49,582 nt of DNA from Streptomyces ureilyticus (GTDB lineage: Bacteria; Actinomycetota; Actinomycetes; Streptomycetales; Streptomycetaceae), in the NCBI RefSeq assembly GCF_011045025.1, contig NZ_JAAKZX010000054.1, positions 1 to 49,582 of the forward strand, read 5' to 3'. Both the position numbers and the translations under genes were made by a program. Shown here one piece after another: positions 41,459-48,970 of this stretch. The notes beneath the pieces were generated by a model. It made no database searches. It saw only the letters and a program-made list of their open reading frames with translations, and was not told where the DNA came from. Within the stretch, counting starts at the first letter, position 1; every line of letters begins with the position of its first letter.

Positions 41459-43009
41459 ATGGCGGGACCCGTCCTGGAAATGCGCTCGATCGTCAAGACC
41501 TTTCCCGGCGTCAAAGCGCTGTCGGACGTCACACTGACCGTCCAGCAGGGCGAGGTCCATGCCATCTGCGGGGAGAACGGCGCCGGCAAGTCGACCTTGA
41601 TGAAGGTCCTCTCCGGCGTCCACCCGCACGGAAGTTACGAAGGGGACATCCTCTTCGAAGGTGAGATCTGCACCTTCAAGGACATCAGGGCGAGCGAGCA
41701 GCACGGCATTGTGATCATTCACCAGGAGCTTGCCCTGGTGCCGTATCTCTCCCTCGCGGAGAACATCTTCCTCGGCAACGAGCACGCCACCCGCGGGATC
41801 ATCAGCTGGTCCGAGACGCTGAAGCACGCCACCGAGCTGCTGCGGCGGGTCGGTCTCAGCGACCACCCCGACACCCGCGTCGCCGACATCGGCGTGGGCA
41901 AGCAGCAGCTCGTGGAAATCGCGAAGGCCCTGTCGAAGAAGGTGAAGCTGCTCATCCTGGATGAGCCGACCGCGGCTCTGAACGACGAGGACAGCGGCAA
42001 ACTCCTGGATCTCATCCTGGAGTTGAAGAAGCAGGGCATCACCTCGATCATCATCTCCCACAAGCTCAACGAGATCCGCAAGGTCGCGGACTCGGTGACG
42101 ATCCTGCGCGACGGCCGCTCCATCGAGACGCTCGACGTGAAGGCCAAGGAGACCACCGAGGACCGGATCATCAGCGGGATGGTCGGCCGCGACCTCGAGC
42201 ACCGCTTCCCGGAGCGCACCCCGCACGAGCCGGAGGTGGGCGCGGCTCCGGCCCTGGAGATCCGCAACTGGACCGTGCACCACCCGATCGACCAGCAGCG
42301 CAAGGTGGTCGACGATGTGTCGCTCCAGGTGCGCCGCGGGGAGATCGTCGGCATCGCGGGACTGATGGGCGCCGGGCGCACCGAGCTCGCGATGAGCGTC
42401 TTCGGGCGTACGTACGGCCGGTACCACGGCGGCAAGGTCTTCAAGGACGGCAAGGAGATCCGTACGAAGCACGTGCCCGAGGCGGTCAAGCACGGCATCG
42501 CGTACGTCACCGAGGACCGCAAGCACTACGGGCTCAACCTCATCGACACCATCGGCCGCAATATCTCCCTCAGCGCGCTGGGGAAGGTCTCCAAGCGCGG
42601 CGTGGTCGACGAGCACGAGGAGCGCCAGGTCGCCGAGGACTTCCGCAAGTCCATGAACATCAAGGCGCCGACGGTCTTCGAGCAGGTGGGCCGGCTCTCG
42701 GGCGGCAACCAGCAGAAGGTCGTCCTCAGCAAGTGGATCTTCGCCGGGCCCGATGTGCTGATCCTGGACGAGCCGACCCGCGGTATCGACGTGGGCGCCA
42801 AGTTCGAGATCTACACCGTGATCGACCAACTGGCCGCGCAGGGCAAGGCGGTCGTCTTCATCTCCTCCGAGCTGCCGGAACTGCTCGGTATGTGTGACCG
42901 CATCTACACGATGGCCGCGGGGCGGCTGACCGGCGAATTCTCGCGTGCGGAGGCCACGCAGGAAGTGCTGATGCGCCAGATGACGAAGGACAAAGAGGTA
43001 ACGCGATGA
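41459..43009 (+). CDS. mmsA: Multiple-monosaccharide ABC transporter ATPase (MmsA/GguA)
   Basis: A 516-residue double ATPase. First NBD: Walker A GENGAGKST (residues 38-46), signature region VGKQQLVEIAKAL, Walker B LLILDEPTAAL. Second NBD: degenerate Walker A GLMGAGRTE, signature LSGGNQQKVVLSKW, Walker B LILDEPTRGIDVG. The segment GSYEGDILFEGEICTFKDI is typical of the MmsA/GguA/XylG group. GGAAGG at 41446-41451 supports the ATG at 41459. It overlaps the permease gene by ATGA. Confidence 0.94.
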   Translation: MAGPVLEMRSIVKTFPGVKALSDVTLTVQQGEVHAICGENGAGKSTLMKVLSGVHPHGSYEGDILFEGEICTFKDIRASEQHGIVIIHQELALVPYLSLAENIFLGNEHATRGIISWSETLKHATELLRRVGLSDHPDTRVADIGVGKQQLVEIAKALSKKVKLLILDEPTAALNDEDSGKLLDLILELKKQGITSIIISHKLNEIRKVADSVTILRDGRSIETLDVKAKETTEDRIISGMVGRDLEHRFPERTPHEPEVGAAPALEIRNWTVHHPIDQQRKVVDDVSLQVRRGEIVGIAGLMGAGRTELAMSVFGRTYGRYHGGKVFKDGKEIRTKHVPEAVKHGIAYVTEDRKHYGLNLIDTIGRNISLSALGKVSKRGVVDEHEERQVAEDFRKSMNIKAPTVFEQVGRLSGGNQQKVVLSKWIFAGPDVLILDEPTRGIDVGAKFEIYTVIDQLAAQGKAVVFISSELPELLGMCDRIYTMAAGRLTGEFSRAEATQEVLMRQMTKDKEVTR

Positions 43010-44244
43010 GCACCGATGTGACCGACAAGAGCCCGGCCCCCGCGCCGCCGGGCAAGGCCGCCGACGGCGGCGGCCTGCTCCAGCTGATGCTGGACGGCAT
43101 GCGCCGCAATATGCGGCAGTACGGCATGCTGATCGCCCTCGGTCTGATCGTGGCGCTGTTCGCGGTGTGGACCGACGGCGACCTGCTCCTGCCGCGGAAC
43201 GTCTCCAACCTGGTGCTGCAGAACAGCTACATCCTGATCCTCGCGATGGGCATGATGTTGGTCATCATCGCGGGCCATATCGACCTGTCGGTCGGCTCGC
43301 TCACCGCGTTCGTCGGCTCGATAGCCGCGGTGCTGATGGTCAAGAACGACCTGCCGTGGCCACTCGCGGTGGTGCTGTGTCTGCTGCTGGGCGCCGCCGC
43401 CGGTGCGATGCAGGGCTTCTTCATCGCGTATCTGGGCATTCCATCGTTCATCGTCACCCTCGCGGGCATGCTGCTCTTCCGCGGTCTGACGGAGATCTTC
43501 CTGGAGGGTCAGACCCTCGGCCCGTTCCCGAAGGGGCTGCAGAAGGTCGCCAACGGCTTCCTGCCCGAAGTCGGCCCGAACACCAACTATCACAACCTCA
43601 CCCTGCTGCTCGGCTTCGCCCTGATCGCCTTCGTGATCTACCAGGAGATGCGGGACCGCAAGCGGTCGCAGGAGTTCTCGCTCGAAGTGCCGCCCGTGAA
43701 GCTGTTCGTGCTCAAGATCGTGGCGCTGGTCTCCGCCCTGCTCACGGTGACGCTGCTGCTCGCCAGCTACAAGGGCGCCCCGGTGGTCCTGCTGATCCTC
43801 GGTGTGCTGGTCGTCGGCTTCGGCTACGTCATGCGCAACGCGATCGTCGGCCGTCACATCTACGCGATCGGCGGCAACCTCCCGGCGGCCAAGCTGTCGG
43901 GTGTGAAGGACAAGAAGGTCACCTTCCTGGTCTTCCTGAACATGGGCATGATGGCGGCCCTGGCGGGTCTGGTCTTCGCCGCCCGCTTCAACGCGGCCTC
44001 GCCCAAGGCCGGCCTCAACTTCGAACTCGAGGCGATCGCCGCCTCGTTCATCGGCGGCGCGTCGATGAGCGGCGGCGTCGGCACGGTCCTCGGCGCCATC
44101 ATCGGCGGCCTGGTCCTGGGTGTGCTGAACAACGGTATGAACCTCGTCGGCGTCGGTACCGACTGGCAGCAGGTCATCAAGGGCATGGTGCTGCTGGCGG
44201 CGGTCGGCTTCGACGTGTGGAACAAGCGCAAGGTCGGTTCGTAA
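43006..44244 (+). CDS. mmsB: Multiple-monosaccharide ABC transporter permease (MmsB/GguB)
   Basis: A 412-residue permease with about ten or more hydrophobic segments. The CUT2 signature is IAGHIDLSVGSLTAFVGS and the second-half motif is FIGGASMSGGVGTVLGAIIGGLVLGVLNNGMNLVG. A long cytoplasmic loop (QEMRDRKRSQEFSLEVPPVK) is typical of the GguB/XylH group. It forms the channel for the ChvE-type binding protein. Translation is coupled to mmsA through the four-base overlap. Confidence 0.94.
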   Translation: MSTDVTDKSPAPAPPGKAADGGGLLQLMLDGMRRNMRQYGMLIALGLIVALFAVWTDGDLLLPRNVSNLVLQNSYILILAMGMMLVIIAGHIDLSVGSLTAFVGSIAAVLMVKNDLPWPLAVVLCLLLGAAAGAMQGFFIAYLGIPSFIVTLAGMLLFRGLTEIFLEGQTLGPFPKGLQKVANGFLPEVGPNTNYHNLTLLLGFALIAFVIYQEMRDRKRSQEFSLEVPPVKLFVLKIVALVSALLTVTLLLASYKGAPVVLLILGVLVVGFGYVMRNAIVGRHIYAIGGNLPAAKLSGVKDKKVTFLVFLNMGMMAALAGLVFAARFNAASPKAGLNFELEAIAASFIGGASMSGGVGTVLGAIIGGLVLGVLNNGMNLVGVGTDWQQVIKGMVLLAAVGFDVWNKRKVGS

Positions 44245-44258
44245 GAAATCCATAGGTC

Positions 44259-44286
44259 GTACGGGGGTCCGAAAGGGCCCCCGTAC
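44259..44286 (+). terminator. GAAA-tetraloop hairpin between mmsB and galM
   Basis: GTACGGGGGTCC and GGGCCCCCGTAC (one G-T pair) form a 12-pair stem capped by a GAAA tetraloop, 14 bases after the permease stop and before galM. It is probably a partial terminator or 3' stabiliser within the cluster. Confidence 0.65.
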
Positions 44287-44322
44287 CCATGTCCGCCCAC
44301 GGCCACAGGAGGCAGGAAGCCC

Positions 44323-45369
44323 GTGAAGGAGCTCTTCGGCAAGCTCGCCGACGGCACGGAGATCTACCGCTGGTCGCTGGAGAACGGCGGCACCCGCCTG
44401 AAGGTCCTCTCCTACGGCGGCATCGTGCAGTCCCTGGAGATCCCCGACAGCCGCGGCCGGTACGCGAACGTGTCCCTCGGCTTCGACACCATCGAGGACT
44501 ACGTCGCCTCCAGCCCGTACTTCGGCGCGCTGATCGGCCGGTACGGAAACCGCATCGACCAGGGCCGGTTCACCCTGGACGGCAAGGCGTACCAGGCGGA
44601 CGTCAACGACGGCGCGAACGGTCTGCACGGCGGCGCCGAGGGCTTCGACAAGCGGGTCTGGGACATCGAGCCCTTCACCGAGGGCCCCGACGTCGGCCTG
44701 TACCTGCACCACACGTCCGTCGACGGCGAGATGGGCTTCCCCGGCACGCTGAAGACGAAGGTCACGTACACCCTGACCGGGCAGGGCGACTGGCGCATCG
44801 ACTACGAGGCCACCACCGACAAGGCGACGGTCGTCAACCTCACCAACCACGTGTACTGGAACCTCGCGGGCGAGAGCAGCGGTTCGGTCTACGACCACGA
44901 GCTGGAGATCGCCGCCTCCCGCTACACCCCGGTCGGCAAGGGCCTCATCCCCACCGGTGAGCTGGCCCCCGTCGCGGGCACCCCCTTCGACTTCCGCGTC
45001 AAGAAGACCGTCGGCGAGGACCTCCGCGAGGCGCACCAGCAACTGCTGTACGCCCAGGGCTTCGACCACAACTGGGTGCTCGACAAGGGCATCACGGCGA
45101 AGCCGGAGCACATCGCGACGCTCCGCGACCCGGCCTCCGGCCGCACCCTGACGGTCTCGACGACCGAGCCGGGCCTGCAGTTCTACTCCGGGAACTTCGT
45201 CGACGGGACGCTCGTCGGCTCCGGCGGCTCCATCTACCGCCAGGGCGACGCGCTGTGCCTGGAGACCCAGCACTTCCCGGACTCCCCGAACCAGCCGGAG
45301 TTCCCGCCCACCACGCTCCGGCCAGGTGAGACGTACCGCTCGACGACTCTCCACTCGTTCAGCTACTGA
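44323..45369 (+). CDS. galM: Aldose 1-epimerase GalM
   Basis: A 348-residue mutarotase that interconverts alpha and beta anomers of aldoses, so imported sugar can enter catabolism. Family motifs: the substrate-binding Arg in GRYGNRIDQGRF, NGLHGGAEGFDKRVW with the His that contacts the ring oxygen, NHVYWNLAG, and LETQHFPDSPNQPEFPP, where Glu is the likely general base. GTG start with AGGAGG upstream. GalM genes often accompany ChvE-GguAB transporters in other bacteria, which supports a shared substrate range here. Confidence 0.94.
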   Translation: MKELFGKLADGTEIYRWSLENGGTRLKVLSYGGIVQSLEIPDSRGRYANVSLGFDTIEDYVASSPYFGALIGRYGNRIDQGRFTLDGKAYQADVNDGANGLHGGAEGFDKRVWDIEPFTEGPDVGLYLHHTSVDGEMGFPGTLKTKVTYTLTGQGDWRIDYEATTDKATVVNLTNHVYWNLAGESSGSVYDHELEIAASRYTPVGKGLIPTGELAPVAGTPFDFRVKKTVGEDLREAHQQLLYAQGFDHNWVLDKGITAKPEHIATLRDPASGRTLTVSTTEPGLQFYSGNFVDGTLVGSGGSIYRQGDALCLETQHFPDSPNQPEFPPTTLRPGETYRSTTLHSFSY

Positions 45370-45440
45370 AACATGCTGGGGAGAACAAATCCCCTCAGCT
45401 TTCCCATGAGTTGAACACCGACGCAGCCACGTCCGTACAA

Positions 45441-45475
45441 GGGGACGGCCCGCATATGTCCGCGCGGGCCGCCCC
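45441..45475 (+). terminator. Hairpin before the aminotransferase gene
   Basis: GGGGACGGCCCGC (45441-45453) pairs with GCGGGCCGCCCC (45464-45475) with one bulged A. A weaker GCTGGGGA / TCCC-CAGC pairing lies just after the galM stop. Either may end galM transcription; the first also lies in the aminotransferase leader, 15 bases before its ATG. Confidence 0.55.
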
Positions 45476-45490
45476 ACAGACGGAGGGTCC

Positions 45491-47251
45491 ATGGCCGACA
45501 ACGTCACCTCGCTGTTCCGCACCGGCGCGCACAGCCCCTCAATGGCCGCGCTGGCACGAGAGAGCGGCGGGGAGTCGGGTCCGCTGGACTTCTGCATCCC
45601 CTGCAATCCGTACTTCCCGACGCCGGCGATGTTCGACGAGCTGACGCACCGGCTGCGCGAGATCATCACGTTCTACCCGAGCAGCGCCGACACCATCACC
45701 GGTGAGCTGTGCAACCTGCTCCAACTGCCCCCGCAGTGCGTCGCGATGGGCAACGGGTCGACCGAACTGATCACCTGGATCGACCACTTGCTGGTACGCG
45801 AGTCCCTGGCCATCCCCGTCCCCACCTTCGGCCGCTGGACCGACCAGCCGATGGAGACCGGCAAGCGCGTCGACATGTTCCCGCTCCAGGAGAGCAACGG
45901 CTTCGCCCTCGACCCGGCGCAGTACATCCAGTTCATCCGCTCCCGCGGCAGCCGGGTCGCCGTCATCTGCAACCCGAACAACCCCGACGGCGGCTTCCTG
46001 CCCCGCCAGACGATCCTCGCCTTCTGCGACGCCCTCGCCGATCTGGACCTGATCATCATCGACGAGTCGTTCCTGGAGTTCGCCGACGCGGAGGCCGAGC
46101 CGAGCGTCGTCGAGGACGCGGTGATGCGCCCCAACGTGGTCGTGCTGCGCAGCCTCGGCAAGAACTTCGGCCTGCACGGCATCCGCTTCGGCTACCTGGT
46201 CGCGAACCCCTCCCTGGCCGGCAAGATCCGCTCCATGCTGCCGAAGTGGAACCTCAACTCCTTCGCGGAGACCGTGGTGTTCATGCTGCGGGACCATGGC
46301 GCCGAGTACCTGGAGAGCCTGCACCAGGTCCGCCGCGACCGCCTCGACATGTCCCGCCAGCTGTCCCAACTGCCCGGCCTGACGGTGTATCCGTCCCAGG
46401 GCAACTTCCTCTTCGTGCGCCTCCCCGTGGGCGCCGAGGGCACCGTGGTCCGGGATCAGCTGCTCACCGAGCACCGGATCCTGGTCCGCGAGTGCGGCAA
46501 CAAGATCGGCTCGTCCAGTCGCTTCCTGCGACTCGTCGTCCGGCCTCAGGTGGATGTGCGTCGCCTGGTGTCCGGCCTGGAGTCGGTGCTCTACGGGTCC
46601 AGGAGGGGAGCCGCCGTGCCCGAGCCGAGCAACAACTACAGCTCGGGTACGGCGGCCGTGGACCGCCTGGTCAGCTCCACGAACGGATCGGGCATGCAGG
46701 GGCTGGCCGCCGCGGCCCAGGGGCAGGGCCAGCAGCGGCAACAGCCGCAGCTGGCGCCGGTCGCCCAGGCTCAACAGCAACAGCAGCAACCGCAGTTGGC
46801 GCCGGTCGGCCAGTGGCCGCAGCAGCAACAGCAACCGCAGCTGGCGCCCGTGGCTCAAGGGCGGCAGCAGCAGGGGCTGCTCACCGCTGTGGGCGCCATG
46901 GGTCAGGGACAGGGCCAGGGCCAGGGCCAGGGCCAGCAAGGTATGGGCCAGCAGCAGCCTCAGCAGCAGCCCATGACCGCCATGGCTCAGGCCCAGCAGC
47001 AGGCCGGCCTGAGTCCGGTGGGCGGAGGCCAGCCGCAGCAGCAGCCGGGGCTGAGCCCGGTGGCCGCGAACGGCCAGCCCCAGCAGGAACCGTGGCTGAC
47101 CCCCGTGGGCCAGCCCCAGCAGCAGCCCGGCCTGACGCCGGTCGCCCAGCCCGGTCCGCAGCCGATGCCACAGCCCACGCGCTGGCCGGCCGCCGCCGCA
47201 TCCAGAGGCACTCCTTGGCCGGAGGCCCCCGCAAACAACCGGGTCGGCTGA
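45491..47251 (+). CDS. Fold-type I PLP aminotransferase with Gln/Pro-rich tail
   Basis: A 586-residue protein. Residues 1-375 form an aminotransferase related to histidinol-phosphate aminotransferase and CobD: NGSTELITWIDH, the cofactor-site CNPNNPDGG (about 161-168), the Asp in DLIIIDESFLEF, PLP Lys224 in SLGKNFGLHGIRFGY, and the C-terminal Arg in SSRFLRLVV. Residues 376-586 are disordered and made mostly of Gln, Pro, Gly, Ala and Val, with about eight copies of an L-[AST]-P-V-[AG] block (LAPVAQ, LAPVGQ, LSPVGG, LTPVGQ) separated by Gln-rich spacers. The normal family length is 350-370, so the tail is an addition. Substrate unknown; no histidine or cobalamin genes lie nearby. GGAGGG precedes the ATG. 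Confidence 0.88.
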   Translation: MADNVTSLFRTGAHSPSMAALARESGGESGPLDFCIPCNPYFPTPAMFDELTHRLREIITFYPSSADTITGELCNLLQLPPQCVAMGNGSTELITWIDHLLVRESLAIPVPTFGRWTDQPMETGKRVDMFPLQESNGFALDPAQYIQFIRSRGSRVAVICNPNNPDGGFLPRQTILAFCDALADLDLIIIDESFLEFADAEAEPSVVEDAVMRPNVVVLRSLGKNFGLHGIRFGYLVANPSLAGKIRSMLPKWNLNSFAETVVFMLRDHGAEYLESLHQVRRDRLDMSRQLSQLPGLTVYPSQGNFLFVRLPVGAEGTVVRDQLLTEHRILVRECGNKIGSSSRFLRLVVRPQVDVRRLVSGLESVLYGSRRGAAVPEPSNNYSSGTAAVDRLVSSTNGSGMQGLAAAAQGQGQQRQQPQLAPVAQAQQQQQQPQLAPVGQWPQQQQQPQLAPVAQGRQQQGLLTAVGAMGQGQGQGQGQGQQGMGQQQPQQQPMTAMAQAQQQAGLSPVGGGQPQQQPGLSPVAANGQPQQEPWLTPVGQPQQQPGLTPVAQPGPQPMPQPTRWPAAAASRGTPWPEAPANNRVG

Positions 47252-47276
47252 CCGACGAGCCGGACCGGTTGCCCGG

Positions 47277-47304
47277 AGGCCTCGCTCTTCCCGCGACGAG
47301 GCCT
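47277..47304. terminator. Terminator after the aminotransferase gene
   Basis: AGGCCTCG (47277-47284) and CGAGGCCT (47297-47304) form a perfect 8-pair stem with a 12-base loop, between convergent genes. Confidence 0.6.
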
Positions 47305-47400
47305 TCGCCGGCCGGGAGGATCGGGCCGCGTCGCCCAGGACCTTCGCCAGCGGGTCCCATGTCCTCCCGGCCGCGGTCACACCGTGGCGTGGCTGCTTTG

Positions 47401-47442
47401 GACCGCCAGCACGGTCAGTAAGACCGCCAGCAAGGTCAATAG
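47401..47442. repeat. Tandem 21-base repeat, each unit a small hairpin
   Basis: GACCGCCAGCACGGTCAGTA (from 47401) and GACCGCCAGCAAGGTCAATA (from 47422) are tandem 21-base units matching at 18 of 21 positions. Each can form a GACC/GGTC hairpin. The second unit contains the stop codon of the minus-strand arabinanase gene. Confidence 0.65.
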
Positions 47443-48458
47443 GCGACGGGCCATCCGCTGCTCCAGTTCAGGAGGTTGACGCCGAGCTTGGGAGTGCCGT
47501 TGTCCTGGCCGTCGTAGTAGTGGTAGACGATCAGGTCGCCGTCCGCGTCGTTCATGATCGACTGTCCGCCGGGGCCGATGTAGCGGCCGTGCGACTCCAG
47601 CACGGGCGTACCGCCGTTGTTCATCATGGCGACGCCGTTCTTGTCGCGGTACGGCCCCGTGATGCTGGTGGCGCGGCCGACCTTGACCTTGTACGTGGAG
47701 CTGGTGCCGGCGCAGCAGGTGTCGTACGAGGCGAAGAGGTAGTAGTAGCCGTTGCGCTTGACGATGTAGGGCGCTTCGACGGCCTTGGTCCCGGTCGGGC
47801 GGGAGGCGAGCGAGTACCGGGTGGTGTTGGAGGAGAGCTGCTTCCCGGTGGACGGGTTGATCTCGATCATCTTGATCCCGCTCCACCAACTGCCGAACGA
47901 CAGCCACCACTTGCCGTCGTCGTTCACGAAGAGGTTCGGGTCGATGGCGTTGTAGTCGGTCGACGAGCTCGACGTGTGGACGACGCCCTGGTCGCTCCAG
48001 CTGCCCGGCTGACCGGTGGTCGAGGTCGCAAGCCCGATCGCCGAGTTCTGGGAGCCGAACGACGAGACGGAGTAGTACATCAGGTACTTGCCGCCGTGGT
48101 ACGAGATGTCGGGCGCCCAGGCCTCCGGCACGGAGGAGTAGTTCCGCCACCAGCCCGGCCGGCTGGGGAAGGCGTCGCCGCCGTTCCTGAAGGCGATGCG
48201 GTCGCCGGACGTCTTGCTGGAGATGCCGCCGCCGGTGGCGTAGAGCAGGTACTGGCCGGAGGAGGTGCGGATCATCGTCGGGTCATGGGTGACGATGTCG
48301 CCGGTGACGCGGCCGGGGTTCGGGTATGCGGACGCCGTGCTCGGGACGAGGGCGAGCAGGATCGCGGCGGGGAGGGCGAGGAGGGCGGTTCTTCGCGAGG
48401 CGCTTCTGGAGGTGTATCGGGCGCTGTTTCTGAAGGTACTTCGGGAGGTGCGGCTCAC
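47436..48458 (-). CDS. Secreted GH43 endo-1,5-alpha-L-arabinanase
   Basis: A 340-residue exported enzyme that cuts the alpha-1,5 backbone of arabinan into oligosaccharides. A Ser/Arg-rich signal peptide ends near residue 44 (STASAYP). The five-blade propeller has the GH43 triad: Asp59 (VTHDPTMIR), Asp173 (YNAIDPNLF) and Glu228 (AVEAPYIVK). SVPEAWAPDISYHGGKYLMYYS and FGSWWSGIK are characteristic of endo-arabinanases. The protein has no added carbohydrate-binding module. GTG start with AGGAGG six bases upstream. Together with the dual GH43 protein it would release sugars for the two nearby CUT2 importers. Confidence 0.93.
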   Translation of the reverse strand: MSRTSRSTFRNSARYTSRSASRRTALLALPAAILLALVPSTASAYPNPGRVTGDIVTHDPTMIRTSSGQYLLYATGGGISSKTSGDRIAFRNGGDAFPSRPGWWRNYSSVPEAWAPDISYHGGKYLMYYSVSSFGSQNSAIGLATSTTGQPGSWSDQGVVHTSSSSTDYNAIDPNLFVNDDGKWWLSFGSWWSGIKMIEINPSTGKQLSSNTTRYSLASRPTGTKAVEAPYIVKRNGYYYLFASYDTCCAGTSSTYKVKVGRATSITGPYRDKNGVAMMNNGGTPVLESHGRYIGPGGQSIMNDADGDLIVYHYYDGQDNGTPKLGVNLLNWSSGWPVAY

Positions 48459-48496
48459 GCGGATCCTCCTACGAGTGGGGTCGTTCTACGGAGGTC

Positions 48497-48531
48497 GTTC
48501 GAGATTCTGAACAGCGGTCACCACTTCGAAC
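48497..48531 (-). promoter_or_regulatory. TCGAAC operator cores before the endo-arabinanase gene
   Basis: The minus strand carries AATCTCGAAC (48497-48506), the same ten bases as at 36913-36922. CTGAACAG (48507-48514) adjoins it and is the complement of the CTGTTCAG core at 36738-36770. TTCGAAC follows at 48525-48531. These lie 39-73 bases before the gene start. Confidence 0.55.
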
Positions 48532-48615
48532 GGGACCGTAGAATCGAACCCCTTGCGCGTCAACGGTTCGCGCAGCAACTCCCCTTGCGCCGGTCGTCGA
48601 ACGCCATTCGACAAC

Positions 48616-48855
48616 TCACCGCTCGCAGAAGCGACTTGACGTGAGGGCGGGGTCGGCGGGCCGGCTGCGCGAGACGATGCGCAGACCGGTGGCGTCCACG
48701 ACGCGCATCTGCAGCGAACCGCAGCCGCAGCGGGTCCACACCGTGACGCCCGCCGCGGTGGTGTGCCGGGACACCACCTGGAAGGGCTCGGCATGATCCG
48801 GCCACCCGCAGTGCGGGCACGCCCCGCCGGCCCTGCGGTCGGCTGTGCTGGTCAT
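48616..48855 (-). CDS. Small zinc-ribbon protein of unknown function
   Basis: A 79-residue soluble protein. CPHCGWPDH near the start and CGCGS in the middle provide the Cys of a small zinc ribbon around a beta-rich segment (FQVVSRHTTAAGVTVWTR, LQMRVVDATGLRIVSRS). The ATG at 48853-48855 has GAGGAG upstream on the minus strand; the longer frame is shadow. Divergent from a LysR gene. I do not recognise a function; similar small zinc ribbons bind nucleic acid or protein partners. Confidence 0.75.
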   Translation of the reverse strand: MTSTADRRAGGACPHCGWPDHAEPFQVVSRHTTAAGVTVWTRCGCGSLQMRVVDATGLRIVSRSRPADPALTSSRFCER

Positions 48856-48928
48856 CTCGGACTCCTCGTGCTGTAGCGGCTGGGCTGACCGTCGCGACAC
48901 AGCCAGGGTGCATCGAGGCCTTTGTGTG

Positions 48929-48947
48929 TCCAGGTTGACTTCCTGGA
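48929..48947. promoter_or_regulatory. Candidate LysR box in the divergent gap
   Basis: TCCAGG and CCTGGA are perfect inverted arms with a 7-base spacer (TTGACTT), giving a T-N17-A dyad of LysR-binding type. It lies 24-42 bases before the LysR start and 74 bases before the zinc-ribbon gene. Confidence 0.55.
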
Positions 48948-48970
48948 CCTCACCGTGAAGCGTGGGCTTC

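Noticed and set aside
40295..42829. 844-codon minus-strand frame opposite chvE and mmsA
   Set aside because: Length comes from high-GC codon bias of the sense genes; the product is Val/Asp/Leu/Arg-rich without motifs.
42904..45669. 921-codon minus-strand frame opposite mmsB and galM
   Set aside because: Antisense shadow over well-supported genes with coupled starts on the plus strand.
46720..47160. Regular repeats as a CRISPR array
   Set aside because: Units are short, unequal, Gln/Pro codon repeats in frame with an enzyme; no constant repeat-spacer pattern and no cas genes.
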